This document shows, one piece after another, positions 47,212-60,400 of a DNA stretch of 64,000 nt. The stretch is from Pyrus communis (lineage: Eukaryota; Streptophyta; Magnoliopsida; Rosales; Rosaceae): positions 12,075,724 to 12,139,723 of the forward strand of contig NC_084815.1 of the NCBI RefSeq assembly GCF_963583255.1. The letters run 5' to 3'. The notes under the pieces were generated by a model, which made no database searches, was not told the origin of the DNA, and saw only the letters and a list, made by a program, of their open reading frames with translations. A program made the position numbers and the translations under genes. Each line of letters opens with the position of its first letter. Within the stretch, counting starts at the first letter, position 1.

Positions 47212-48015
47212 ATAGGTTGTTGATCTAAGGGTCGCAATGACTTAATCTTGGACAAACGATTGAACGATTGCTTCAAGTTTTTAGTTTGAAAACAACGTGT
47301 GGATGGTCTTCACCTCAAAGTTGCGGCAAAGATGGTGTAGATGTGAGATTTCGTTGATTCAAGGGCCTTGACGACTTGATCTTGAATTGAACGTTGTTAC
47401 AAGTTTTGAGCTTGCAACAAAGACTTGAAAGAATTGGCACAAGTGCTTGTTGATTCTTCAAGGGAGTGCTTCGGTTTTTGGTCAAAAGAAAGCTTTGACT
47501 TTGGTTGTGAGTTCTTCGAAGAGAGCTTTGGTAGTGTATTAGTCTTCAAAGATTTGTGCAAAGGTTCTTTTGAATGTAGGATTTTTGGTCCCTTTGTGTG
47601 TCTTGGGTCTTTGTATTCATAGACTTCTCAAAGCTTGCCTTTGGATGGAATTGGCTTTGATTTGTGTCTTGATTCGTCCATGGGAGAATTTGGCATGTTT
47701 TATGTCTTAATTTCAGCCACCTTCCTCATATTGACCGAAATTTATAGGCCTTATTGCCTATTTGTGAGCAATCTTCAATTCTTGCTTGTTTTGTGTAGAT
47801 ACTTTAGCTTTCTTTCTGGTTTTGGGAGCAATATGGGCCCCTTGCCAATTTTAAGGAGAGATTCCCCCCTTTGGCCAAATTTTAGAAAGGTTTTGAGCTT
47901 TCTTTGCTTGATTTATGCCACATGTCATTGATGACTTGTCCATTTATGATGAGTCATATGTCATGTGGAGCTTTATGATGCATCATTTGTATGCAATGAA
48001 ATTTACATGTCTACA
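47212..48015 (-). mobile_element. Truncated LTR, inverted relative to 52051-52968
   Basis: On the minus strand this starts TGTAGACATGTAAATTTC at 48015 and matches the first roughly 780 bp of the LTR at 52051, for example the 'aagtcattgcgacccttagatcaac' block. It is cut off at 47212 by the end of the Athila-like LTR and borders satellite DNA at 48016. ORFs at 47425-47931 are read-through of this LTR. Confidence 0.75.
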
Positions 48016-50295
48016 GGGTGTTAAATGCACACTCGTTTATTTTTGTTAATGTCGAATACAGTCCAAATGCATTCCCAATAGAAAAAAACTATGTAGTTTT
48101 GACACCCAATAGGCTTTTGATTTTTTGAGTACTCATTCTTATGGTCCTAGTAGCAGATTACAAAGTTATTTGCTTAAGTTCCAATGGGTGTCAAATGCAC
48201 ACTAGTTTGTTTTTATCATGTTGAAATAGTCGAAATGCACTCCAAGAAGAAAAACAATGTACTTTTGACACCCAATAAGCCTTTGATCTTTTTGGTACAC
48301 ATTCTTATGGTCCTAGTAGTGTACTATATGCATTTATTTGCTTTAAGTTCCAATGGATGTCAAACACACAGTCAATTATTTGGTTTTTTTTAGTGCTGAA
48401 AATAGTCTAAATGTGCTCCAAATAGAAGAATTGTGTAGTTTTGACACCCAATAAGCTTTTGATCTTTTGAGTATTCATTCTTATGATCCTAGTAGCACAT
48501 TATATAGTTTATTTGTCTAGGTGCAAATGGGTGTCAAACGCACGCTCGTTTGTTTATATTAATGTTGAAACAGTCGAAATGTACTCCAAATATATGTTTA
48601 TTTGCTTCAATTCCATTGGGCGTCAACCGCACGCTCGTTTATCTTTATTAATGCGGAAAATACTCCAATTGCACTCCAAATAGAAAAACTGTGTACTTTT
48701 GACATCCAATAAGCTTTCAATCTTTTGAATGCTCATTCTTATGACCCTAGTAGCGCATTACATGTGTATATTTGCTGAAATTCCAATAGGTGTGAAATGC
48801 ACACTCGTTTGCGTTTATTAATTCTGAAAACAATCTGAATGCACTCCAAATAGAACAACTTTATACTTTTGACACCAAATAATATTTTTATCTTTTGAGT
48901 TCACATTCTTACGGTCCTAGTAGCGCATTATATGTATTTTTTTGTTGAAGTTCCAATGGGTGTCGAATGCACGCTCGTTTATTTTTATTAATGCCGAAAA
49001 AACTGTCTAAATGAACTCTAAACAGAAAAAACTGTGTAGTTTTGACGGCCAATCTTTTGATCTTTTGAGTACTCATTCTTATGGTCCTAGTAGCACATTA
49101 TATAGTTTATTTGCTTAAGTGTCAATAAATGTCAAATGCATGCTCGTTTTTTTTTATTAATGCCAGTTGAAATGCATTCCAAATACAAATAAAATGCACT
49201 TTTGACACCCAATAAGCTTTGGATCTTTTGAGCACACAGTCTTATGGTCCTTGTAGCACATTATATAGTTTATTTGCTTCAGTGCCAATGAGTGTCAACT
49301 GCACGCTCGTTTATCTATATTTATGCCAAAAATAGTCCAAATGCACTCCAAATAGAAAAACTGTGTAATTTGACACCCAAGAAGCTTTTGATCTTTTGAA
49401 TACTTATTCTTATGACCCTAGTAGTGCATTATATGTGTTTATTTGCTTAAGTTCCAATAGGTGTCAAGCATACACTCGTTTGTCTGTATGAATGCCAAAA
49501 ACAATTCGTATGCACTCCAAATAGAAAAACTGTATACTTTTGAACCAAATAATATTTAGATCTTTTGAGTTCTTATTGTTATTGTCCTAGTTGTGCATTA
49601 TATATGTATATTTTCTTAAGTTCCAATGGGTGTCAAACGCACGCTCGTTTGTTTTCATGAATTCCGAAAACAGTTCAAATGCACTCCAAATAGAAAAATT
49701 ATGTACTTTAGACACCCAATAAGCTTTGATCTTTTGGGTTCTCATTCTTATTGTCCTAATGGCGCATTATATGTTTTTTGTTGCTGAGGTTCGAATGGGT
49801 GTTGAACGCACAGTCGTTTTTTTTATTGATGTCGAAAACAATCTGAATGCACTCCAAATCGAAAAACTATGTACTTTTGACATCAGATAATATTTTGATC
49901 TTTTGAGTTCTCATTCTTATGGTTCTAGTGATATGTGTTTATTTGCTTACATTCCAATGGATGTCAAACGCACACTCAATTGTTTGTTTTTATTAATGCC
50001 GAAACAGTCTAAATGCATTCCAAATAGAAAAACTTTGTAATTTTGGCTCCCAATAAACTTTTGATCTTTTGAGTGCTCATTCTTATGGTACTAGTAACAA
50101 ATTATATAGTTTATTTGCTTCAGTGACAATGGGTGTCAAATGCACGCTCGTTTGTATTTATTCATGCTAAAACAATCTAAATGCACTCCAAATAGAAAAA
50201 CAATGTACTTTTGACACCCAATGAGCTTTTGATCTTTTTAGTGCACATTCTTGTGGTCCTAGTAGCGCATTATATGTGTTTATTTGCTTAAGTTC
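48016..50295 (+). repeat. ~170-bp satellite array, block 1
   Basis: About 13 tandem monomers. Consensus landmarks: TTCCAATGGGTGTCAAACGC, CACTCCAAATAGAAAAACTG, TTTTGACACCCAATAAGCTT, TCATTCTTATGGTCCTAGTA. A consensus written by eye is 170 bp. Most monomers contain AAGCTT (HindIII). Monomers are clearly diverged, and one near 48580-48600 is shortened. No gene is present; short ORFs are repeats of the monomer frame. Confidence 0.93.
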
Positions 50296-51640
50296 TGATA
50301 ACTCATATATTTCATGGATTTATACCATCCATTTCTAGTTTCTTTGTGATGTTTTTGAGTTAAACTGGTTGCATTTTACCTTATTTTGTGTTAGTGTGCA
50401 GTTACATGTACTTTAGGATCAATTTGAAGGGAAAAGAAGTGAAAACATGGTTGACCCTTATTTAAACGTGGAAAAAAGTTTAGTGGCCTGTTTTGAAGCC
50501 CAAATAAAGAATCCAAGACGAATCTGGCTTGTTAGAAGACTAAGAATAGAATGGGAAAGGAATTGGGATATCTATCCGAATTTGGAGGTGCCAAATAAGG
50601 TAAAAATGTGTAAAATAAAGACTTAGTTGCTGGGATCACTTTGGAATATCTTGTAGCCCCATTTAGCATATAAATACTAAGGTTTCACATCACTTTTACA
50701 CAAGCCCCCCTTGGGTCGCCCAAAGCTCTCTTTCTTCTATTTCTTAGGTCTTTCTTTCAGAAACAAAACCCTATTTCCCTTCACCATCCGCTGCCACCGA
50801 AGAAACCACGCAGCCGTGCTGTTCTTGAAGGATTTCCACATCAGAATTGCTTCAAGGCGTTTTTTCTATGAATTTAATTTCACTTATGTTGTTCTTGATA
50901 TTTATATATTCTATAATCATGTTGTGTGATTAAGTTCATAGCTGGGGATTTTGATGTAGCCTTGCAAAACTATTCTATGTTATTAAGTTAAAGTATTTGA
51001 TTCATTAATCTGTTTGCTTGTTTCATTCACTGATTTTATAGTTCAATTTGTTAGTTTATCCTAATGTTTATCACCACAAGGGTTTCTTATAGATTATTTG
51101 ATCAAGGTTATGGTACACATCATGCTTAATCTTGGTAGACATGTGAATGAATGAAGAAACTGCTATGCATACATCCTGCCATGCGATTTTTTTGGTTCTT
51201 AGAAGTTTTCTTGCTCTTAATGGATTCTTATTTGGTAATCTAAGTTGAACATCACAGCTAGGTTGTAGATTAGGAGTACTTGATCATAACCACACATCAA
51301 ATGAATAATCATAAATGAGTAAAACGAACCCTACTTGCAGATTGGATAGTTGAATGCGTTTTGACTTAATTTCATGGAATTGGCTTGTAACGGTGAAATC
51401 GGTATCCCTAGTTCCATTCCCATTATTTCTGAATCAACCTATCATTTATCTTTATCTTTCTTGCATTTTTAAGTTATTTTAGTTTCCAATTGGAAAATCT
51501 AAATTCAATTTGCATTTTCATTGTTTAGTTAGGGTTCTCATAAAGCTAGTAATTTGTAGAGCTCCAATCATTCCCTGTGGTTCGACACCCTTACTTGTGC
51601 CATTAACTATCTTATATTTGCACTTGAAAGGAACACAACA
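50296..51640 (+). mobile_element. Solo LTR inserted in the satellite
   Basis: TGATAACTCATATATTTC... to ...TTGAAAGGAACACAACA, 1345 bp, with a perfect 5-bp duplication AGTTC (50291-50295 and 51641-51645). Removing it restores a continuous satellite monomer. A TATAAATA at about 50669 supports the plus orientation. It has no coding and no relation to the TGATAGGAGC family beyond the first four bases. Confidence 0.88.
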
Positions 51641-52050
51641 AGTTCCAATGGGTGTCAAACGCATACTCGTTTGTTTTTATTAATGTCCAATATAGTCCAA
51701 ATGCACTCCAAATAGAAAATTTGTGTAGTTTTGACACCCAACAAGCTTTTGATCCTTTGAGTACTCATTTTTATGGTCCTAGTGGCACGTTATAAAGTTT
51801 AATTGCTTAAGTGCCAATGGTGTCAAATGCACGCTCATTTGTTCATCCCAAAACAGTCGAAATGCACTCCAAGTAGAAAAAAAAAATGTACTTTTGACAC
51901 CCAATAAGCTTTTGATCTTTTTTTAGAACACATTCTTATGGTCCGACTAGCATACTTCTTTGCTTAAGTTCCAATGGATGTCAAACACAGTCAATTTTTT
52001 GTTTGTTTTAATGTCGAAAATAGTCCAAATGTCCTCCAAATAGAAAAATT
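51641..52050 (+). repeat. ~170-bp satellite array, block 2
   Basis: About 2.4 monomers continuing block 1 in the same orientation. Confidence 0.92.
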
Positions 52051-52968
52051 TGTAGACATGTAAATTTCGTTGCATACAAATGATGCACCACAAAGCTCCA
52101 CGTGACATATGATTCATCACAAATGGACAGGTCATCAATGACATATGGCACAAATCAAGCAAAGGAAATATAAAATCTTCCAAAAAACTCGGCAAACAAA
52201 GAAGAATCCCTCTTAAATTCTGCAACACTTAAAATACTCTCAAAACTAGAAAGAAAGTTAAGGCATCTTCATAAAACAAGCAAGAATTGAAGATTGCTCA
52301 CAAAATAGGCAACAAGGCCTCAAAATTTCGGCCAATGGAGTAAAGTGGCTGAAATTAAGGCACAAAACATGCCTAAATTCTCCCATGGATGAATTAGGAC
52401 ATAAATCAAAGCCAAATCCACCCAAAGGCAAGCTTTGAGAAACATATAAATATAAGGTCCTCTTACAAGCATAGGGGTCGAAAAAATCTCTACACAGAAG
52501 AACCTTTGCGAAACCTTTGAAGACTAATATGCTGCTAAAGCTCTCTTCGAAGAACATTCAACCAAAGCCAAAGCTTTTTCTTCACCAAACCCGAAGCACT
52601 TCCTTGAAGAATCAACAAGACTTTGTTGCAAGCTTGTAAACTTGTAGCAATGTTCATTTCAAGATCAAGTCGCCAAGACCCTTGAAGCGATGAAATCCCT
52701 ACATCAACCACTACCTTTGCCGCACCCTTGAGGTGAAGATCATCCACGTGTTGTTTTCAAGCTCAAAACTTGAAGCAATCGTTCAACCGTTTGTCTAAGA
52801 TCAAGTCATCGCGACCCTTGGATCAACAATCATGCATCTACATCAAATTTGAAGGCTGAATTAGAGGAAAATTGTAAACAGAGATTGTAACCTACAAATT
52901 CAAATCAATACAAATCTACTTTGTACACGTGTTCTCATTTCATTCAATACAGAATTTTCATGTTTACA
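52051..52968 (+). repeat. 5' LTR of the satellite-embedded gypsy element
   Basis: 918 bp, TGTAGACATGTAAATTTC... to ...TTTTCATGTTTACA, followed by the leader AATTTGGCACGCCC. Its first ~780 bp form an inverted pair with 47212-48015. Confidence 0.8.
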
Positions 52969-54680
52969 AATTTGGCACGCCCGGTGGGACTTCTCTGCCT
53001 CTCATCTATGTCTTCAAAACCCACACAAATAGCATCAAGAAATGATCAAGTTGTTCTCGCTACCAACGTGAAAAACAAGGGCATCCTTGCCATAAATGGT
53101 GGCATTTTGGGCGTCACAACTCGAAGCAAGGCAAGAACACCGTGCCTTCTACCCCATCATCAACTTTGCTGAAAAAGCAAGAGCACCCGAGGCACAAACA
53201 TGTGATCACCCTGGCCTAACTAAGGGCATTAAGGGAAGAAAGTACAAGGAGGTACTCAGATCTTTGACTTCTGATGCCAACTTAAGCAACTTGTGTCCCT
53301 TAGCCATGCAAGTCATGACTACTAGTGCGACTTCCATCGAGGAGCAGCTGGCTGAAATGAGCGAAGCAATTGCAAGGCTGACAAGGACCTTAGAGGAGAA
53401 GGACTTGCAAATTGCCACACTCGTCAACCGCCTAGAGGCATAGCAAAACGACAAAGCTAACCCGAAGGTTAATCCACCAAAGAAGGAAACCGATGAAAAG
53501 GAAGAGCCTCTAGTGGAGAAACCGGATGAGAAGCTGGACCAAGCAACATCGCTCATGGGATCTCTCTCTATCCAACAGCTGTAGAAGATGATCACTAGCA
53601 CCACTAAGGCACAGTACCAAGGAAGCTCGCATGACTCCATACTGTACTCAAAGCCCTACTCCAAGAAGATTGACGCCTTGAGGATGCCAAAAGGTTATCA
53701 GTCACTAAAGTTTATACAATTTGATAGCAAGGGCAATCCTAAACAACATATTGCCCATTTTATCGAAACTTGCAACAACGCTAGGACAGAGGGAGACTAC
53801 CTCATTAAACAGTTCATGAGCTCGTTAAAAGGTAATGCCTTTGACTGGTACACTAACCTCAAGCCCGAATCCATCAACAATAAGGATCAGCTTGAAAGGG
53901 AATTCCTTAACCGCTTCTACATCATTTGTCACACTATAAGCATGCTGAGGTTGACGAGTACAAAGCAATGGAAGGATGAACCTGTCGTCGACTACGTCAA
54001 CAAATGGCATTCATTAAGTCTGGATTGCAAAGATCGACTTTTTGAAACCTCTGGCATTGAGATTTGCGTTCAAGGCATGCATTGGAGGCTACACTACATC
54101 CTCTAAGGCATAAAGCCAAGGACATTTGAGGAACTGGCAACTTGCTCCCACAACATGGAGATAAGTATCGTGAACCATGGGAAAAATGAGCCAACCATCG
54201 ACTTCAAGAAGGACATGGTGTTCGCTCTGAAGGTAGACAAGATTGGGAAGAAGCCCACCAAGCTTTTGCCATCAACACTACCCTCATCAAGACCTCCCAT
54301 GTGCCCGTCAAGATCTCCTCCAAGAAAAAACAAAGGAGATAAAAAGAGGTGAGCCTTTTCGCACCCAAGATAGGTACAAAAACACCTTGAGGGAGCTGGA
54401 GTAAAAGATGTAACCTTATCCGGACTCTGACGTGGCCGCAATGCTAGACAACCTATTGGAAGAAAAAGGTGATCGAGCTACCTAAGTGCAAACGCCCTGA
54501 AGAGATGAATCACGTTAACGATCCTAGGTACTGCAAATATCATCGTATCATGAGTCATCTGGTTGGCAAGTGTCCCATCCTCAAGGAGCTTTATGAAACT
54601 GGCACGACAGCCGCAACACACACTACTATGATTATGTTTGGATCCTTCGATCTCGTGCCTCTTCAAGTAACGCATGCCCA
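52051..54680 (+). mobile_element. 5' part of a Ty3/gypsy-type element in the satellite
   Basis: A 5' LTR (52051-52968), a leader with a primer-site-like TTTGGCACGCCCGGTGGGAC right after the LTR, and a decayed gag to about 54680, where satellite resumes. It has no pol and no 3' LTR, so it is 3'-truncated. Confidence 0.8.
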
Positions 54681-54690
54681 CTCCCAATAA
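53005..54690 (+). pseudogene. Broken gypsy gag
   Basis: Plus-strand gag in several frames. The N-terminal part contains a short coiled coil (EEQLAEMSEAIARLTRTLEE, about 53340-53440). The retrotransposon gag core is at about 53590-54106 (IAHFIETCNNARTEGDYLIK, LKGNAFDWYTNLKPESI, LEREFLNRFY). The C-terminal zinc-knuckle-like DPRYCKYHRIMSHLVGKCP is at about 54514-54570. Stops at about 53441, 53582 and 54104 and frame changes show it is dead. The frame ends at the satellite boundary. Confidence 0.78.
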
Positions 54691-56414
54691 GCTTTTGCTA
54701 TTTTAAGTACTCATTCTTATGGTCCTAGTGGTATATTATATTTTTTTATTTGCTTAGGTTCCAATGGTTGTCAAACGCAAGCTCCTTTGTTTTTATTAAT
54801 GCCAAAAATAGTTCATATACACTCCAAATAGAAAAACTATATACTTTTGACACCCAATAAGTTTTTGATCTTTTGAGTACTCATTCTTATGTTCATAGTA
54901 GCGCATCATATTTGTTTATTTGCTTAAGTTTCCATAGGTCCCAAACGCACAATTGTTTGTTTTTATTAATGCAAGAAACAATCTGAATGCACTCCAAATG
55001 GAAAAATTCTGCACTTTTGACCCCCACTAAACTTTTGATCTTTTTAGAACTCATTCTTATGGTCCTAGTAGTGCATTATATGTGTCTATTTCCTTCAATT
55101 CCATTGGGTATCAAATGCAAGCTCATTTGTTTTCTTTTAAGCTGAAAATAGTCTAAATGCACTCCAAATAGAAAAATTGTTTGCTTTTGACACCCAATAA
55201 GGTTTTGGACTATTGAGTACTCATTCCTATGGTCCTAGTAGCACATTATATGTGTTTATTTGTTTAAGTTCTAGTGGGTGTCAATCGCACGCTCATTTGT
55301 TTTTATTTGTGCCGAAAATAGTCTAAATGCACTCCAAATAGAAAAACTATGTACTTTTGACACCCAGAAAGCTTTTGATCTTTTCAGTAGTCATTCTTAT
55401 AGCCCTAGTAGTGCATTATATGTGTTTATTTGCTTAAGTTCCAATTGGTGTCAAAGGCACGCTTGTTTGTATTGATTAATTCCGTAAGCAGTTCAAATGT
55501 ACTCGAGATAGAATAACTGTGTACATTTGACACCCAATACGTTTTTTATCTCTTCATTACTCATTCTTATGGCCCTATTAAAGAACTATATGTGTTTATT
55601 TGCTATGGTTCCAATGGGCGTCAAACGCACCTCGTTTTTTTTTGTTTATGCCTAAAATAGTCTAAATGCACTCCAAATAGAGAAACTATGTACTGTTGAC
55701 ATCCAATAAACTTTTGATCTTTTGATTACTCTTTCCTATGGTCCTAGTAGTGCATTATATGTTTTTATTTGCTTAAGTTCCAATGGGTGTCAAACGCACG
55801 CTTGTTTGCTTATATTAATGTCGAAAGTAGTTCAAATGCACTCCAAATAGAAAAAAATGTGTATTTTTGACACCCAGAAAGCTTTTGATCTTTTCAGTAG
55901 TCATTCTTATAGTCCTAGCATTATATGTGTTTATTTCTTAGGTTGCAGTTGGTGTCAAATGCACACTCGTTTGTATTGATTAATGTCGAAATTAGTTCAA
56001 ATGCGCTCGAGATAGAAGAACTGTGTACATTTGACACCCAATACATATTTGATCTCTTCACTAATCATTATTATGGCCCTAATAAAGTACTATATGTGTT
56101 CATTTGCTAAGGTTCCAATGGGCGTTAAAAGCACGCTCGTTTCTTTTTGTTTATGCCTAAAACAGTCTAAATGCACTCCAAATAAAAAAATTGTGTACTG
56201 TTGACATCCAATAAACTTTTGATCTTTTGATTACTCATTCTTATGGTCATGGTAGCGCATTATATGTTTTTATTTGCTTAAGTTCCAATGGGTGTTAAAC
56301 GCACGCTTGTTTGTTTATATTAATGTCGAAAGCAGTTCAAATGCACTCCAAATTGAAAAACTGTGTACTATTGAAACCCAATAAGCTTTTGATCTTTTGA
56401 GTACCCATTCTTAT
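54681..56414 (+). repeat. ~170-bp satellite array, block 3
   Basis: About 10 monomers of the same satellite and orientation. It resumes about 14 bp further along the monomer than where block 2 stopped, so a little satellite was lost at the gypsy insertion. Confidence 0.92.
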
Positions 56415-57405
56415 TGTCACATCCCGGCCCGGGGCGGATCACTTCCCGGGCCCGCTCCACCACCGTAGCACGATATTGTCTGCTTTGGGCTTACCATTCC
56501 CTCACGGTTTTGTTTTTGGGAACTCATGAGCAACTTCCCAGTGGGTCACCCATCCTGGGAGTGCTCTAGCCCCCTTCTCGCTTAACTTCGGAGTTCCTAC
56601 AGAACCCGAAGCCAGTGAGCTCCCAAAAGGCCTCATGCTAGGTAGGGATGGGAATATACATTTAAGGATCACTCTCTTGGGCGATGTGGGATGTCACAAT
56701 TCACCCCCCTTAGGGGCCCGACGTCCTCGTCAGCACACACGCAGCCAAGGTTAGGCTCTGATACCAATTGTCACATCCCGGCAAGGGGCGGATCACTTCC
56801 CAGGCCCGCTCCACCACCGTAGCACGATATTGTCCGCTTTGGGCTTACCATTCCCTCACGGTTTTGTTTTTAGGAACTCACGAGCAACTTCCCAGTGGGT
56901 CACCCATCATGGGATTGCTCTAGCCTTCTTCTCGCTTAACTTCGGAGTTCTTACGGAACCCGAAGCCAGTGAACTCCCAAAAGGCCTCGTGCTAGGTAGG
57001 GATGGGAACATACACTTAAGGATCACTCCCCTGGGCAATGTGGGATGTTACAATCCACCCCCCTTAGGGGCCCGACGTCCTCGTCGGCACACCACAGCCA
57101 GGGTTAGGCTCTGATACCAATTTGTCAAATCCCGGCCTGGGGGGACCACTTCTCGGGCCCGTTCCACCACCGTAGCACGATATTGTCCGCTTTGGGCTTA
57201 CCATTCCCTCACGATTTTGTTTTTGGGAACTCATGAGCAACTTCCCAGTGGGTCACCCATCATGGGATTGCTCTAGCCCTCTTCTCGCTTAACTTCGGAG
57301 TTCCTACGGAACCCGAAGCCAGTGAGCTCCCAAAAGGCCTCGTGCTAGGTAGGGATGGGAATATACATTTAAAGATCACTTCCCTGGGCGATGTGGGATG
57401 TTACA
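56415..57405 (-). mobile_element. Cassandra TRIM array with three LTRs
   Basis: Minus-strand Cassandra: LTRs at 56415-56698 (284 bp), 56769-57052 (284 bp) and 57123-57405 (283 bp), separated by two ~70-bp internal domains. Each domain carries a primer site (TGGTATCAGAGCCTAACC) and a TAAGGGGGGT polypurine tract. Each LTR contains the 5S rRNA-like block (56533-56597, 56886-56951, 57240-57304) with AACTCCGAAGTTAAGCGAG and GATGGGTGACC. It has no coding capacity. The outer flanks (satellite left, gypsy integrase right) do not share a TSD. Confidence 0.9.
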
Positions 57406-60400
57406 ATGGTATTGTGACAAGATCTTCCATACAACGCCTCAAATGGTGCCATGCCGATACTCAAATGAAAGCTGTTGTTGTAGGCAAACTCCATTAAATC
57501 CAACCGCTTGTGCCAAGCATCACCAAACTGTAACACCAAAGATCGCAACATATCCTCCAATGTCTGAATAGTTCTCTCTGACTGTCCGTCCGTCTGAGGA
57601 TGATACGTCGTACTATAAAGTAGTCTCGTACCCAACGCTTCTTGAAACACCACCCAAAATTTATATGTAAATCTTGGGTCACGATCCGAGACAATACTCA
57701 CAGGGACACCATGGTACTTCACGATCTTCGAGATGAACAACTCAGCTAATCGGCCCAAAGAATACTTCTCCCTCACTGGAATGAAATGTGCTGACTTAGT
57801 AAGCCAATCAACAATCACCCAAATGCCGTCAAAACCATTATGTGTACACGGAAGCTTGTACACAAAATCCATAGTAATGTTTTCCTATTTCCATTCTGGA
57901 ACGGGAAGTGGCTGCAACAACCCAAACGGCTTCTTCCTTTCCATTTTAACTTGCTGACAAACAGCACACCTACTCACATACTCAGCTATCTCCCTCTTCA
58001 TACCCGGCCAATAATAAAATGGTTGAATGGTATGTGATAGGAGCATATTCATGCGACTTAATTAGCTTGTTCTCGTGCATTTATGTTGTGTTTACTTAGC
58101 TATTTTAGTGTTTAAGGCTACTTTTGTGTATTTTCAGATTATAAGGCCAAAGTGTGCAAGAAGATGCAAATTGGAGTCTTTTGGAGCGAAAGAGGAATGA
58201 ATGAGTTGAAGATTTGAAGAAACGACGAATTCTTACTCCAACGATGAATTCTTACCAAAACGAGGAATCCTACTCAAACAAGGATTCGTACTTGAAGTAG
58301 GAAAGTTAACCCTAGGTTTCCCGTTTTGGTAACCTTTCCTAAACTTAAACGTCCGTATTTTCTAGCCACTTTGAAGGCCTTGTAGGCACTTTAGGACACA
58401 AAACAAAGGCCCTATGTCACTTTAAACCATTGCCGTGCCCTTGTATCTTCCCCCCTTCCCTTGCCGTGCAAGGGAGGGCAATTTTGTCCCCTTTTATGCA
58501 CAAAACCCTAACCTTAAACCCTAGCCGACCTAATTCATTGCATGCATTCATATTTTTAAATCATTCAGCCACCATATTCCTATTATTCAAATCTAAGCCG
58601 CACCTAATTTTTCACCCTAGATAAAATTCAGCCATTCACTCCCAAAAACAAATCTTGCCGCAGCAACATCTCCCATTATTTTTATAAGCCGTGTCTCCCA
58701 TTCATCAAATATTTAATTCCTAAGCCGCAACTCCACTCACTAATCATTCATATCATTCAGCCACAAAAACATATTCTCTCCCACTTAAGCCGCAGCCACC
58801 ATACCCTTTTTCTCCATTCAATCCGCAACTTTTCATATATATTAATCATGGACCCTAATTTCCCCTAAGCCGTGACTTCCATCAGCACCTAAAAAACCAA
58901 AATGACAACCCTTTACCGCAGCCACCAGATTCCTATTTTTATTTAACAGCCGCAGCTTTTCCTCCATCTTCCCAGCCACTTTCCACACCTTCTTCGACAC
59001 CTTCCCCACCATTGCCGCACCACTAAAACTCCATAAACCCAATCCCAAAACCAGAAAAACATCCAAAACTCACCTAGACTTTCACTGCCGCAGCAAGGAG
59101 AAGAAGAAGAAGGGCTTAGACGCGCAGAAATTCAAGTGGATTCGTTGGGCGTTCTAGGTGTAATCCATCCTTTGTTCTTTATGTTTAAATTCAATTTTAT
59201 TTTTCTTGTTGTGAACATGAGAGGCTAAACCCCTATTTAGCTAGGGGGTGATTCAAAACCATGTTTATGCTTGCAATATGAATTGATTACTTTTGGTTGG
59301 AATTTCATGAATGGTGAATTCAATTTGTTTAACTGCTTTATTGATAACTTATTTGTGTATGTTTATTGAGAGTGCACGCTTAATTTTCATGCATGAATAT
59401 GACGCTAGAATATAAGTGAGTTTCACCTAATAGTTATGAACTTATATTCACAAGTAGTGGAGGTTGCTTATAAACAATCGCGTTAAATAAATTCTTGGCA
59501 TAAGTTTCATGCAATCATAGTAACGAATGCCTCGTCAACACTTATAGTTTTCATGATGCTTAATGATTCTTGCTTGTATCTCTATTATGCAATTCATGTA
59601 GGGAACTTGTGCGGAATGCTTTGGGTTGTCGCATGCAATCATCCAATTCATTAACTTAAGGAAAACTTGACGGTTAATTTAAGCGGACCTAATTAACCCG
59701 GGGTGTTGAGTTTCATAATTCATCGAAAGACCAACTGAAAATCAAATTGTATGCAAGTGTGACATGTGTGGAGAAGAACCTTCTAGCTAGCATTCATCCA
59801 TATTTTCATCACATTCATATTTACATTCTGCCTTTAAATTACAATCTGTGCATTTAGTTTAATTTCGTCAAAACCTCAATCCCCCTTTACTTTAGTGTCT
59901 AATTTAGTTAGAAAGTGTCTTAGTTTGTGTTTATAAGTGTTTTGTATTCTTTGAGTCTTTTGATTTGTTTTAGTGTTTTATTGTTTAGTTTTGCATTCTT
60001 TGAGTCTAGTTTAGTGTTTTTAACGTTTGTTTTACGTTTTTGAGTCAGTTTCCAAGTGATTTAGTAATCCCTTCTAATCCCCGGTCTAGAACGATCCCTA
60101 CTTGCATCTTTATTACAATTGTCAAAAGAGGGTTTTAATTTGTGTGCTTAATTAGTTCGCATCAGTATGATACATTTTAGTGGCTTCTGGATGCATGGCA
60201 TAAGCTGAGATATGTGTTTCATCGAGAATTGTTTTCTTTAAATCCAAATTATTAGGCACAAACATCCTACCCTTCTGCATCAGCATGCCATCCGATTCGC
60301 GAACTCTGAGGTCTTTCCTCCTCCCTTGATCTCGAGCTTGGATTATTTCTTGAGTTTCCTCATCAGCTACCTGACCTTCAAGCACCTGATCAACTAAAAT

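Noticed and set aside
48016..56414. CRISPR-like or coding tandem array
   Set aside because: Monomers are contiguous ~170-bp repeats with no unique spacers in a plant genome; short ORFs recur only because the monomer recurs.
56533..57304. 5S rRNA genes
   Set aside because: Only the box A to box C part of 5S is similar, inside TG..CA LTRs with primer sites and polypurine tracts; this is Cassandra, not a functional 5S array.
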